Part shown: positions 1 to 13,653 of the stretch, piece by piece
Layout: every line of letters starts with the position of its first letter
How positions within the stretch are numbered: the first letter of the stretch is position 1
Assembly: GCA_002179805.1 (NCBI GenBank)
Contig: NAVB01000011.1
Span: 1-64,000, forward strand
DNA length: 64,000 bases
DNA from: Acanthamoeba lenticulata
Lineage: Eukaryota; Discosea; Longamoebia; Acanthamoebidae
Direction: 5' to 3'
Notes under the pieces: generated by a model
Databases searched by the model: none
What the model was told of the DNA's origin: nothing
The model's input: the letters and a program-made list of their open reading frames with translations, nothing else
Position numbers and translations under genes: made by a program

Positions 1-1666
1 ATTATATCTTATTTTATTATATATTTATAAATATATAATAAAATAAATATTTCAGGACGCGCACCCGGTGTCGGTGTTGGCAGTCAGCTGGGTGATGGTC
101 TGGAAGACGGACAAAAAGGACGAGTAGTACTCGGTCTCCACCACGCTCCGCATCCAGTGCTGGAACATCCTGCTCTCGAGAGTGTGTGTGTGTGGTTTGT
201 TTCGTGGTCAGGAGATGAGTCGGGCCGCGGCTGAGGGCGGCTGGCACGCGTACAGTGGAGGCTCGTTCTTGGGCACGCCGCCGATGCGCGATCCCTGCAG
301 GCCGTCACGCGGTTGAGCACGATGGGGGAAGGAGAAGGAAGAGGAGGAAACGTACGCCCCACATCTTGAGCTGCTTCTTGTCCTCGTCCTTCTCCTCCTT
401 GTAGACATTGAGCTGCACGATCACGCTCTCCGACGAGTCCCACGCGGCGCGGAGGGCGTCGAGCTTCTTCTCCAGCTTGAGCTTGATGAAGAGCTTGCGC
501 GTCTTGGTCCGCTGCTCCACGTCGTCTGATCGGACGCGGCAGCCACCGAGGTCAGGCCACAAACACGCGAGGAATGCAAACGGCCTGGAATGTCAGACAT
601 GCATCGTACCGGGGGAGCTGATGAGCGAGTTGATGAGCGAGAGCGTCTGGGTGATGAACTCGGCCTGGGCGTCCTTGCGGTCGAGCAGGTTGACGAGGTA
701 CGTGTACTGCGACTTGGCCTTGCTCTTCTCGCCAAACTCGATGAGCGCGGCCTCGACGAGGTCGTAGCCCTTGGGCGGCAGCAGGCACACGGCGGCCAGC
801 AGCCGCATCACCTCGGTCTGCACGCCCTGGTCTTCGGTCTCGATGAGGAACGCGATCTGCTTGATGTTGCCGACGTTCATGATGGCGTTGATGCCCGCGG
901 AGGTGTCCAGCAGGAGCTCCACGATTTTGAGGCAACCGGCCATCACCGCAAAGTCATTGCCCGTTTTTCTATTTAAAAACACGTCATGCTGACGTCAGCA
1001 ACCCTTGTGTTTGGGTGGTTGTCTGTGTTTTTGCGACGCACCTCTCCTTCTGCTGTTTGTCGTTGAGGATGTCGAGGAGCACCTCCACGCCAAAAGCGGG
1101 CGGATTCACAAACTTGGCGATCCAGCTGTTGCTCACCTCTGTGCCAAGTCATCCACACGAGGATGAGAGGTGGCCAAGCAGCATGGACACCAGCAGGGGC
1201 AGGGCAGGAGAAAAAAAAAACTTGCCTGTGAGGCGCTCAGAGAGCTTGTCGAGGACCTCTTGGCTATTCTCTCCGCGCAGGCCGTGCGTGTAGTACGTGG
1301 GCGGATCGCCGTCGTCCAACTCCTCTCCGCTTTCCTCTTCCACATTGTCAAACAGCTTGCCTGCCACGTCAGCCCCTGTCATGAGCAGCCAGGCATTCAA
1401 GGAGGAGGGGGCGGGGGCACAGGCCACGCACTCTTGCGTGCGAGGCGCTCGTTGCTTGGGAAGGGCGAGAGGGAGAGGCGCGGCGATGTGGTCGTGCGCG
1501 GGGACAAGGTCGAAGAGGACGACCCTGGGGTCTTGGTGATTGCAGGCACTCCGCCCGTGCTCGCCTCGGTTCTGGGCGAGAGGGCCCCCTTCTTGTCCTT
1601 CTTCTCCTTTTTCTTTCCGGAGCTCTTCTTCTCCTTTTTGCTTTCCTTCTTTGCCTTTTTGTCCAT
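1..1666 (-). CDS. Formin, N-terminal GBD/FH3 half (runs off left edge)
   Basis: This is the 5' part of a diaphanous-type formin, which would nucleate and elongate actin filaments under Rho-family GTPase control. Translation probably starts at the ATG at 1666; an in-frame GTG lies 24 bases upstream. A Lys-rich Ser/Pro head is followed by a GTPase-binding stretch (KLFDNVEEES, about 1280-1380) and an armadillo-like FH3 region (VSNSWIAKFVNPPAFGVEV near 1085-1135; VMAGCLKIVELLLDTSAGIN and onward, 590-960). Next come a helical exon at about 360-530 and a short exon at about 59-169 beginning FQHWMRSVVETEYYSS. Splice phases are compatible, for example the phase-1 join of ERLARK to ADVAGKLF. The last exon ends at a possible GTGCGC donor leading into AT-rich sequence, so FH1 and FH2 should lie beyond base 1. 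The alternative is a short protein ending at the TGA near 53. The family is well supported; the exact ends are not. Confidence 0.8.
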
Positions 1667-1969
1667 CACTGCGCCAACTCCCGCACTCACTGGTGAGCAA
1701 ACTCAACTAGACCTTCGCTTTCGTTCTTTTAGCGAAGGCACCACATGGAACAGAGTTAGCGCACCAGACGACATGGCTGAATGAATGTTCGCTGCGGTCT
1801 TTCTTGTTCTAGTTGTGTGCAGTGTTCGTGCCCGCCTCAAGGCCTCGCAAGGTGAGAGCACTAGTGTTGGTAAGGTGAAGAGAAAGAGGAGTGGCCTTTG
1901 TGGCGGAGCAGTAAGACCCACGAGGGTGTTGGTGCCCTTACACTAAAGCTCCCACGCGATGTTGTCCCA

Positions 1970-2754
1970 TTACCCGCAGTAGGGCCACGAGATGCAAAGA
2001 ATGTCGATCACGTGGGTCATGCTTATCATGCCAATTGCTCTCGGAGTTAATTTCCGGTATTCTGGATACCCAAAAAAAAAGGGCCGGGCTGATGGTGAGG
2101 AAGGCAGTGGTCCGGGTCGCATCTGGAAGCGCCACTGGTTGGTGGCAAACGCCGCGACGTTCACGTTCCAACCAGCTTCGCATCGCGAGTTGTCGGAGGT
2201 CTGGCCGGCCAGCTTCACGCCGATCGTCAGCTGGTCTCTGCCAGCCAGTATTCGACGTTGCGCCTTAGCAGTGGCCAGGCCGTTGATATGCATCCCGTTG
2301 GGTGCCAGCGCGGCCATCGCCAAGAGGTCGGCGATGGAGAGCTTCTGCCCGGCGCAGATGTCGAGCGGATAGCGATGGACCGACACGGAGAGGAGCCGGC
2401 GTAGGGTAGACGTGATATTGGTCGCAGTTGTTTTCTATCAGCATGAAACGCGCTCGATCTTAATCAACCTCCTGTGCTATGAGGAGGAAAGTGATGCTGA
2501 AGAAAGGAGGACGTCTGTCTGGTCTTCTTCATCTGCTCGAGGAATGCAAGAGGAACAGCACAAGCAGCAAATACCTCAGATCGACGACCTAGCAACGGAC
2601 TCCCGTCGACGTTAAATGCTTTTTTCATCTGCGGTTGCATTGAAATGCTTCCACGCACCTGAAAACAGTGCCTTGACACAGCGATCACCTCGCGCAGCAC
2701 TTGCACTGCCAGCACAGCGGCCACCATGTCCGCCTTTGGTGCCACGATGTACAT
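1970..2754 (-). CDS. Possible unrecognised minus-strand gene between two formins
   Basis: Two coding-like stretches lie on this strand. The first, from an ATG at 2754, reads MYIVAPKADMVAAVLAVQVL and continues to a canonical GTGCGT donor near 2657. The second, about 2120-2436, follows an AG acceptor and contains LLSVSVHRYPLDICAGQKLS and AGRDQLTIGVKLAGQTSD. Joining them directly keeps phase 0. After about 2120 the frame runs through a poly-T stretch that may be an intron acceptor, so the 3' end is uncertain. I do not recognise the protein. The first exon overlaps, on the opposite strand, the proposed first exon of the plus-strand formin (2726-2748), so at most one of the two starts may be right. 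Confidence 0.3.
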
Positions 2755-5700
2755 AACCTTCCTGCTCACTCACTTGGCTTTTTTTCCTCGTTAATCTTCC
2801 CAAATCCAGAGACGGGAGAAAGACTGGGAGTTTTGAGGTTGTTGAAGAGCCTCAAAACCCCCAACGAGATTCACAAGATGCTCAAAGAGTGCTGGACCAG
2901 CTCTTAGCCGTACGTTTACCACCCTAGCCCCTGTGCTGGAGCCAAAACCACTCACAAAGTTGACTGTGTGCTGCCTCTCCAGGAACCTTTTGTGGCTTCC
3001 GATATTGTGACGTACGTCTCATGTGCCCCTGGGTAAGGCCTCGTTTACAGCTCATCTTTGGAAAAACAGCATGCTGCAGTGCTGGCGAAAGCACGTTCTG
3101 GGCACATCACACTTTCCATCTTTTTTGGTGACGCTACAGATTATCAACCACTGCTTTACGGTGGCGGACCTGCGGTACACTCAACACAATTAAGGATGGT
3201 CTTTGGCCATGAGCTCATACGTTCATTTCAGGTTTGAAAACTGCTGGCAACCTCTGGCGAGTGTCCTGAAGCAATTCTTCCTCTTGTGCTACGATGGCTA
3301 CCTGACTGACACCATCAAGCTGATGCCCCAAGTGTATGTCCATCAGTTGTACCCTCATCAAGTCGGCCTAACACCGCATTATGCTTGTCTGCAGGCAACT
3401 TACCAACATGGAGAACCTCCAAGAAGCCAAAGTGAAAGGACTGACCCGGCAGCTGATGCAAGCTGAACATACCATTGCTGACCTCACCAAGCAGCTCAAT
3501 GAAATGCGTGAAAAAGCCAGGTTTCTCCTCTTGTGCACCTCCTTTGACTTTCTGCACATGTTTCTTATCTTAACACGAATATACAGATCTATGCAAACGA
3601 TCCGTGTCAAAGATGCTCTGGTCAGAGCATTTGCAGGCAACTCACAAGGGTACATGCAACTACTTCTCGCTGGTGAGTGTTGTAGCTCACCTTAGACTCG
3701 TGCGTCGTAGGCTGGAGCCAATAAGCTCCGAACATCAAGTCACATCAGCAGAAAGCATAGAGAGAGTTGACCCAGCACCAAGTGGAGCACCAGCTCCACC
3801 TGCCCCACCACCCGCTCCACCTGCCCCAAGTGCTCCACCAGCTCCTCGTACCGGTATGACCTTGCCGACAACCACCTCTGCTCCCACTTGCTCACCCCTT
3901 CTGAAATTAGTCGCACCACCAGGCGCACCGCCAGGGCCACCACCGCCACCTGGCCCGCCTGCTCCTCCTAGTCCCCCAGGGCATGGAGGCCCACCACCCC
4001 CGCCCGGCCCGCCAGGGCCACCACCGCCACCAGGTCCCCCAGGGCATGGAGGCCCACCACCCCCACCCGGCCCGCTTGGTCCGCCAGGCCCACCTGGTCC
4101 TCCTGGCCCGCCTGGTCCACCTGGTTTGGCGAAAGGTAATCACCATCCCTGCAATTGGCCATGATTTCATTAACTTTTATCCAATCAACAACTCAGGCCC
4201 AATGTTGCCACCTAAACCTGTGATCAAGCCCAACACGAAGATGAAGCAATTCAACTGGACAAAGATACCCAATAACAAAGTCGTTTCGTCTTATTGGAAA
4301 GATGTATCCGACAGCAACATTGAGCTTGATCCTGCTGCTGTGGAACTGTTGTTTGCAGCAAAGGAGGACAGCAAAAAAGGTTCGTTGACATCACCTTTGC
4401 GTTTGTTACTACTGCACTAACAGAACTCGCTTGGCTCGTAGAAATGGCGCCTGGGACAGAAACACAGCATAGAAAGGACACAGTCGTAACGCTTCTTGAT
4501 CCTAAACGCGCGAATAATTGTGGTAAGTCCCTTCTTCGTGTGCCGTAACGGATGCTTGTCCACCAACAAACACCCTGTCCTGTACAGCAATTGCATTGTC
4601 CCGCTTCCGAATGACCAATGAGGAGATTCGACGGGCCATCGTTAAGCTCGATGAGTCTAAGCTACCTGCTGAGTCTGTGGAGGTATGCACAGTGAAAGTG
4701 TTCTCTTAGTTTACCAGCGTATTGACCGTGCGAATCACGCAGACCTTGCTCAACTACATTCCAACGACGGAAGAAATGGAGCTGATCTCTAATTACGAAG
4801 ACCACAGCAAGCTGGGCAAGGCGGAGCAGTACTTTCTTGCCATCAAGGTGCTCCTCCTTGCTTCTGTCTTTCTTTTGTGTTCGCTTACATCTCCACTTGC
4901 GTGCTACCTCATCGTGGCTAGGACATCAAACGGCTGGAACCTCGGCTTCGGTGCTTCTTGTTCAAGCTCAAGTTTGCTGAGCTCCGCGACAGCATTCGGC
5001 CGGTGGGCCACCACGTGACACTTTAACGCTCGACCACCACTCCACGGCGCTCACACCACGCGTGCTGCGCAGGAGATCGACGCGGTGCTGGCCGCATGCA
5101 GTGAGGTCAAGCGGTCGACCAAGTTCAAAAAGGTGCTCGAGGTCGTGCTGGCGTTGGGCAACTACCTCAACGGTGGCGGATTCCGCGGGGCCGCCTATGG
5201 CTTCAAGCTTGACGCCCTCAACAAGCTCCGGTAAGCTTTTTTTCAAACCTCCTTACTCCTTAGCCTTGTTGTCAGCACGACGTGTCTCACGAGCGGTGAA
5301 GAGACACAAAGACGTCCGAAGGTGACTCTACGTTGTTGCACTATCTTGTTTCCATCATTGACACCAAGTATCAAGAGGCCGCCAACTGGGGACGAGACCT
5401 TCAGCACGTGCCCGCCTCTGCTCGCGGTTCGAATCTGCTTTGCGCCCAGGACAGGAGTGCGCGGATTCTGACCTCTTGTTTGATGATCTGTCGACAGTGG
5501 TGCTGTCCGTGGTGCAGTCCAGCGTGGCGCAGCTGGGCCAGGGTTTCAAGCTCATCGAGAGGGAGCTACCATTCAGCTCCGACGACCCGGAGGACCCGTT
5601 CCTCGAGCAGATGACTCAGTTCATGTTCTGCAAAGAGGAGTTTGACCGCCTCGACGCCGATACCAGGACGATGGAGGCAAGGCTTGCTCCTTGGCTTTCC

Positions 5701-6960
5701 ATATATCTCTATATCATGGTCACTGATGTTTCTCACCACACCACAGGAGGACTTCAAGCAGCTGGCGGATGCGTTTGGCGAGACTTCTCAATGCACGCCG
5801 GACCAGTTCTTCTCCACCATCAGCGCCTTCCGCGATAGCTACGAGGTTTGTCCGAGGGCCACTCTCCATCTTCATGCCTTTGGTGCTCGCTCGAGCTAAC
5901 AACATCAACCCTCAAATGCAGCGAGCCGAGCGAGACATCAAGATGAAGGAGGAGCGCTCACAAAAGGCCGCTGCGGCGTCCAGTACCCTCTTCCTTCCAC
6001 TCGCATGCCCTGTACGTTCAGGCCGTTTGATGTCTTCTCACCTATGATGGCGGGTGTGGGACAGCCCGGCGCATTACTGGTTCGGGGCCCTCAGCCAAAG
6101 GCTCCTCGCAGATGCCCGTCTCTGGTACAGTCGCAGTACTGTCCTGCGTCTGCCACTTGTTGTTCACGTATGCATCTCTCTTCTCAGTTATCCTCAAGCG
6201 ATCGATGCCCGGCATGCCCACCTCGCCAGCGGGTCCGTTTCCATCAATCAAAACCCAAACTGCACTTTCTCGCACTGACCGGTCAGCGTATGTGTGTGTG
6301 TGTGTGGTTGCAGAGTTTGGACAGTTGCGAACGTCGATTACATCGCCTCTGGGTACCTCGCCTTTCACCTTCGCTCTCCTCTGGTGGACGAGACCTTGCA
6401 AGCATGCTAAGCACCACAACTTGTTGTAGTGCTCAACCCAGAATCGACCAGCAGCGAGCCCAAACAGACCGGTAAGTAGGTCTGCCCCTTGGAGCAACGT
6501 ACTTGACTGGGCTCACATGTGGGCGCCGCCCAGATTTCCGGTTGCATCTTCGCAGACCGCCAAGCGGGACAGGGTCTGGGCCAAAGTCGCCGCAAGCTCC
6601 CGTCCCCTCTGGCTTGTCCACGAGCGGCTCCGCAGTGCCGTTGTACATGCCGTCGCCAGGCACGGTGCGCAAGAGAATCGATTCCTTTGGCGGCTCCGGC
6701 TCGCTCCCGGCCGTGCCCGAGAGCACCACCGAACCAGCAAGTACAACATTGAAGAGCCCGGTCTCGCGCAACTCCTCCGGCGCGCTTGCTTCACCCAAGG
6801 GAGGGTACGCCCATCAAAGCTTGTTCTCGCTCCTCTCCTCTTTCTCTCTAAATACAAACCTCACCACGACCGACCTCATGACGACCTCAACAGAACGAAC
6901 AGGTCTTTTCCTCGGCCCACCAAACACGGCGCTGCCGCGTCCAACGAAGAGGGGATCTGA
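2726..6960 (+). CDS. Formin with proline-rich FH1 and complete FH2
   Basis: Actin-nucleating formin. The proposed start at 2726 gives a short first exon joined in phase to a second (2808-2903); exons between 2904 and 3400 are uncertain. A coiled coil follows at about 3404-3520 (KGLTRQLMQAEHTIADLTKQ). FH1 at about 3770-4135 is almost pure Pro/Gly. FH2 starts at 4195 (MKQFNWTKIP, the classic lasso Trp) and passes through exons with IRRAIVKLDESKLPAES, LLNYIPTTEEMELISNYEDH, ALGNYLNGGGFRGAAYGFKL (FH2 signature), LLHYLVSII and FFSTISAFRDSY to about 5850. The Ser/Pro tail ends with SPKGG spliced (donor at 6806) to a final exon and TGA at 6958-6960. No GBD/FH3 is recognisable before FH1, so it differs from the formin at the left edge. 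Its tail is copied as a pseudogene near 9.4 kb. Confidence 0.85.
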
Positions 6961-7009
6961 GGAGAAGGAGCTGACTATAAAAAATTAAAACTATATTTTG
7001 GTTTTGGTT

Positions 7010-7275
7010 TGAATGAACGGATGATGGTACCGAGCGCGACTTGGTGGGCTTGGCGGTCGCCGAGGCCGAGGCCGCGGCCGCAGCGTCGGCCTCCTGCTTC
7101 TTGAGGGCGAGCAGGGCCTCGCGAGCCTCGAGCAGCTTAAGTGCCATGCGCTCGGCCGACACCGGCGACGAGAGCACCGACACGGCCTCGGCCACGTCGC
7201 GCAGGTCTTCGGCGTCCTCCTCAGGAATGACTCTGCTGGGGCTCCCCAGCGCCTCGATTTCCTTGAACGTCTCCC
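7010..7275 (-). pseudogene. LETM1 exon fragment (duplicate of 10363-10626)
   Basis: This stretch is nearly identical to the antepenultimate exon of the intact LETM1 gene: the minus-strand translation shares VAEAVSVLSSPVSAER, LLEAREALLALKKQEADA and the Ala/Ser run with it, with only scattered changes. No other LETM1 exon is present here. Homology begins near the shared bases gatggtaccgagcgcgactt and ends abruptly at gaacgtctcc. The fragment lies about 50 bases past the formin stop codon, with no start, no EF-hand exons and no upstream exons, so it is a relic. See the complementary formin pseudogene at 9376. Confidence 0.85.
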
Positions 7276-7316
7276 TGAAATGAGGCAGGCACTGAAAGAA
7301 GCGAGCTGCAGCAAAT

Positions 7317-7488
7317 GGCTCACTTGCTTGCTCTGGTGGGCCGGTTGCTGGACAAGTGGCTGACTAATGGTGCTCGTGCCAATTTCAGCATGAATATGTG
7401 CTAGAGTGGGTGCAGGGTGTTCAAGCCATCATTAACGAGCAGCAGAGCGTGGGCCAGTATTACTTCCCTGACCTCCCTTGGAAATAGT
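7317..7488 (+). other. Isolated coding-like C-terminal exon, unrecognised
   Basis: After an acceptor at 7387-7388 the plus strand reads EYVLEWVQGVQAIINEQQS, then a short tail ending PDLPWK and a stop at 7486-7488. An upstream ATG at about 7317 (MAHLLAL) can be joined in phase 0 through a GTGGGC donor, giving a product of about 40 residues. I cannot assign a family. It may be the last exon of a gene destroyed by the duplication around it. It sits tail-to-tail with the catalase-like gene, whose stop is 25 bases away. Confidence 0.25.
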
Positions 7489-7512
7489 CCATCATTTTGT
7501 AGCCACCTTTAC

Positions 7513-9059
7513 TCAAGGCTGAAGAGATATGACGAGATTTGCCTTCTCAGGCCTGAAAGCAAAGTCTTCCTCCATGCGGGTGTGCCTCATGTACATGGAC
7601 TGATTACCAAATCCAGATCTGCACAATCATGCAATGTCTGCTCAACATCAGGTGCGTACTGAGTACAGTCGCTCACAACGATGTTGGCGATCAACACAAG
7701 ATCGGCAGTATCAGAATAGGGGCTGTCCTGCGCCCACACCTCGTACATGGGACCAGCAGGAATGTCCTTCTGTATGTACAATAGCAGCACAGTGTCAAGC
7801 AGCAGCTCAGTGGGCGAGATGGGTGCCGCAATGGTGGAGCGTACCAGTGAGGAAGAGCACATCTCCTCCCAGAGAGCAATCGAGTATGCGGGGTTGCTGT
7901 TGTTGTACTTGTAGTGGCATGGTTGTTGGGTGGAAGACCTGCGCAACATTTCAATGCAAGACCAGAAGCAGATTGTGGTGCTTGATGAGGCAACAGAGCG
8001 TGAGCGCACCAGGCGGAACGGGAAGCGGGGCTTGGCCACCGGTTTGTTCTCATCAAATCTTGCAAACTCTGAGAGGCTCACTATAATCACGAGCACATGT
8101 TGACTTCACTGCCTTGGCTCTAGAGGGAGGGAGGGGCGTACGCATGGTAGGCCAGTTTGAGGCAGCAGCAAAGGTGGAGCGGACGAGCAGTTGAGCGATG
8201 GAGGCGTCGGTGCCAAGATCGGGCACGTGGTTGGTGAGGTCGTGCTCAAAGAAGTTGGCACTCGTTCTGTCCTACTCACGCATCGTCTCAACGAGAGCGA
8301 ACGAGAGAAGTGAGGGAGCAGTGGTGCAACAGAAACTGGGCACTCGCCAGTCTACCGACAAGCTGGTACATGGCGATGATGTGCCCCGAGGGGAGCTTGT
8401 TCCTGAGGAACTTCATAGCAATGCCTGCGCACCACGCACAGTCAGTCTCATCGCGCACGAACTAGCCATTGTTGTGGCGGGCGAAGGCTGCTAACCTGGG
8501 ACCATGTGAGTGCTGACTCCGAATGTAGGCTGACCACCGAGAGACAAGCGCGCGAATCCTGTGGCCTGGGGGAAGAAGCATGTTGTCTTCGCGCTGGTTG
8601 TCAACCAACAAGCAATGACGGTGAAGAGACCTGTGTAGTTGTGCTGGCCCACGCTGACCCACTGCACGGCGGACACCACGTCTTTTGTGCCCACATCATT
8701 AGCGATGAAGGCACAGACGCACGCACAGTGAACAAGCAAGAGCGCACCTTGACCGTGGATGAGCTTCGTGCGTGGGTAAAGCCCACATTTACGCCTCGCC
8801 CCGCTGTCCTTCCAGCAGCAGTGCGACCTCTTCGTTCAATCAAGGCCACCTCGGCCGTCTGCCGGCAGGCCACCCTCTGCCAGCCACCCAGCTCCGAGCG
8901 AGCACTCGTTCGAGAGCTGATCGACTTGTGTATTGCCAGATCTGCCAACGTCCAATACAGCAAGCGTCTTCACAGTCGCACACAAACGCTCATCTTGTAC
9001 GCACAGCTGCCGGGAAGGAGGACTCGAGGTACATACCTGTTCGATTGTGTCGTCGACAT
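7513..9059 (-). CDS. Catalase-superfamily-like protein
   Basis: Minus-strand exons, joined by matching phases, read DVVSAVQWVSVGQHNYTG, then FARLSLGGQPTFGVSTHMV, then IAMKFLRNKLPSGHIIAMYQ, NFFEHDLTNHVPDLGTDAS, FARFDENKPVAKPRFPFRLV, MYEVWAQDSPYSDTADLVLI and finally MYMRHTRMEEDFAFRPEKAN before a TGA at 7513-7515. The pattern (xKFLRxxxPSxN, NFFxHDLxNHVP, PRFPFRLV, MRHxRMEEDF) is what I associate with small eukaryotic proteins of the heme catalase superfamily; that assignment is from memory, and peroxidase function is inference. The start is uncertain: an ATG at 9059 opens a short first exon, but an ATG at 9227 is also in frame. The exons between 8640 and 8960 could not be joined cleanly, and one join (near 8345 to 8255) needs a non-standard donor, so a frameshift is possible. 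Confidence 0.55.
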
Positions 9060-9375
9060 ATGCCCTGCTTCCCCCTTGTCTTCAGTTGCCTTCTCCTCCT
9101 TCGGCTTCTCTGCGTTGACGGCCGTGCCTTTGGTTTCGATCGTAGAAACGACGCGGCCTCTCGACCCACAAAGAGGAGAGAATGACAGAGAAGGCCGTCT
9201 ACTAAGACGTGGAGTAGCGTGAGTCATGTTGTATCTGGTCGCAGCAGAGTCGAGGCATGCTCGGAGCGAGGATTGCCATCTTTATGTTGGTCGGCTCTGG
9301 AAGTACGGGTCCTTCATGGCGCTCAGCTTTACGCCAGCAGCTGCCTGCCGCTTGTGTCGGCCACGCCTCCCACTC

Positions 9376-9745
9376 TTTCCCGTCGAACTCAACAACGGAA
9401 GAGATCGAGCTGATCTCAAATTACTCCCGTCCCCTCTGGCTTGTCCACGAGCGGCTCCGCAGTGCCGTCGCACATGCCGTCGCCAGGCACGGTGCGCAAG
9501 AGAATCGATTCCTTTGGCGGCTCCGGAGAGCACCACCACCACTGCAACCATCGAACCAGTAGCGAGTACTCCGTTGAAGAGCCGGGTCTCGCGCAACTCC
9601 TCCAGCGCGCTTGTTTCGCCCAAGGGAGGGTACGCCCATCTCGCGCACACTCTCTCTTTAACTCTGACCATGACGACCTGAGCCGATCTTCTCCTGGGCC
9701 CGTCTAACACGACGTTGCTGCCCTCAACGCAGAGGAGATCTGAGG
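9376..9745 (+). pseudogene. Formin pseudogene, deleted copy of the 3' end of the 2726 formin
   Basis: Bases 9390-9424 match 4762-4796 of the formin (FH2 segment TTEEMELISNY; here TTEEIELISNY). The sequence then jumps directly to the equivalent of position 6597 and follows the formin tail (SGSAVP, MPSPGTVRKRIDSFGGSG, SRNSS, SPKGG) and the last-exon region to about 9745. Relative to the functional copy it lacks most of FH2, has lost about 17 bases after GGSG and has gained CAC-type repeats, which shift the frame. No start or full domain remains. The 3' part ends about 150 bases from the LETM1 stop codon on the opposite strand. Confidence 0.85.
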
Positions 9746-9756
9746 AGAAGGAGTGG

Positions 9757-9783
9757 AGAAAATAAAATAAAATAAAATAATAA
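9757..9783. repeat. AAAAT pentanucleotide microsatellite
   Basis: About five copies of an AAAAT unit separate the formin pseudogene from the 3' end of LETM1. The paralogous position after the intact formin (about 6977) has only a short AT-rich stretch, so the repeat expanded after or during the duplication. Confidence 0.8.
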
Positions 9784-9892
9784 ACGGGTTTTTGTTGTTT
9801 TTGTTTTGGTTTTGCTTGTATTTTTGTGTATTTTTGCGTGGTTGGGGGGGAGGGGAGAAGGGGGCGAGCAAAGCGAGACGCGTGATTCATCA

Positions 9893-12713
<2,821 letters not shown>

Positions 12714-13199
12714 CTCACCCTTAAGAAGAGGAGCGTGTGAGTTGCCAGCAAAATCAGGCAGAGATGAAGTAATTTTACACTCCTGTACGTTGCACGCACG
12801 AGCCGAAAAGATTCATGACCACGTACAACGATTGGTGATTTTTGCTGACGAGATGATTGACTCAAGCAGACGGCACGCGAGATGGCGGCGAGAGTCAATG
12901 AATTTAGAGGAACAACACCAGCAGGGCCCTTTCTCCACCTGCAGCTTGTGCGTCCTTTTTTTGTCGGCAACCTTGCTGACGTCAGCACGCCTTTTAATTT
13001 GTTTCGCAAATCGAACAAAACGACGTGCAAGGCAGATCAGACAACTGTAGCTGCGCGGTCGAGCATTTATCATAAAGACGAGGAAGTGTGTATGACCAGC
13101 TCAAAATAGCCCTGTTGCGGGGCCAGAGCCAAGCTTTTATGTCCATTTTGTACACGACTTGGTGGCTATGGTCCAAGTCCCGAGCGCGTTTAACTGGCT
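12714..13199. other. Intergenic, no gene seen
   Basis: The stretch upstream of LETM1 has open frames on both strands, but none has coding-like composition, splice continuity or a family match. It probably carries the LETM1 promoter and part of the 3' region of the small minus-strand frame at 13200. A 19-base string at 13312-13330, just to the right, also occurs at 9345-9363. Confidence 0.5.
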
Positions 13200-13457
13200 C
13201 TACGCCTCCCTCTCTGGCCGCTGTCTTAATCGGCGAGTAAAGCAGCGTACGGCTTGCACTTGGTTGTGCTTCTGGGTCGTCCTGGTTGGCCTTGCGTTGG
13301 GTGCTTCTCCGCTGCCGCTTGTGTCGGCCAACGAGCCTGCCCGGCGGCGCCCGCCCCGGGCGCCGTGTCGTTGCGCGAAGTGGGGCTCTCCCACGGTAAG
13401 GAACTCGTACTCGTCCAGTAGCTCTTTCTGTCGCTGCCACAGCTGTGGGTGCTGCAT
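13200..13457 (-). CDS. Small orphan open frame
   Basis: An 85-codon frame starts at a true ATG (13457, MQHPQLWQRQKELLDEYEFL) and ends at 13200. The first 25 residues look like an amphipathic helix. The rest is basic and Gly/Arg/Thr-rich, and less convincing. The segment encoding SLADTSGSG includes the 19-base string shared with 9345-9363. There is no recognised domain. It sits between two minus-strand genes; it could be a short gene or a 3' exon remnant. Confidence 0.3.
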   Translation of the reverse strand: MQHPQLWQRQKELLDEYEFLTVGEPHFAQRHGARGGRRRAGSLADTSGSGEAPNARPTRTTQKHNQVQAVRCFTRRLRQRPEREA

Positions 13458-13653
13458 CTTGTAGGTGGGAAGGCGTTTGTAGGTGTGAATGGTGGGACGC
13501 GCTCCAGAACTACGCCAAAGGCAAGCCCAGTGCGAAATAGCGCTGGTACCGCCAATAAATCAGTACTCTTTTTACTTGACAGGTTGCAGTGGTTTTACTT
13601 TTGGAAATCATCACAGGGCGCCGGCTCGAGGCGGAAACAACGTTCTCGCTCCT

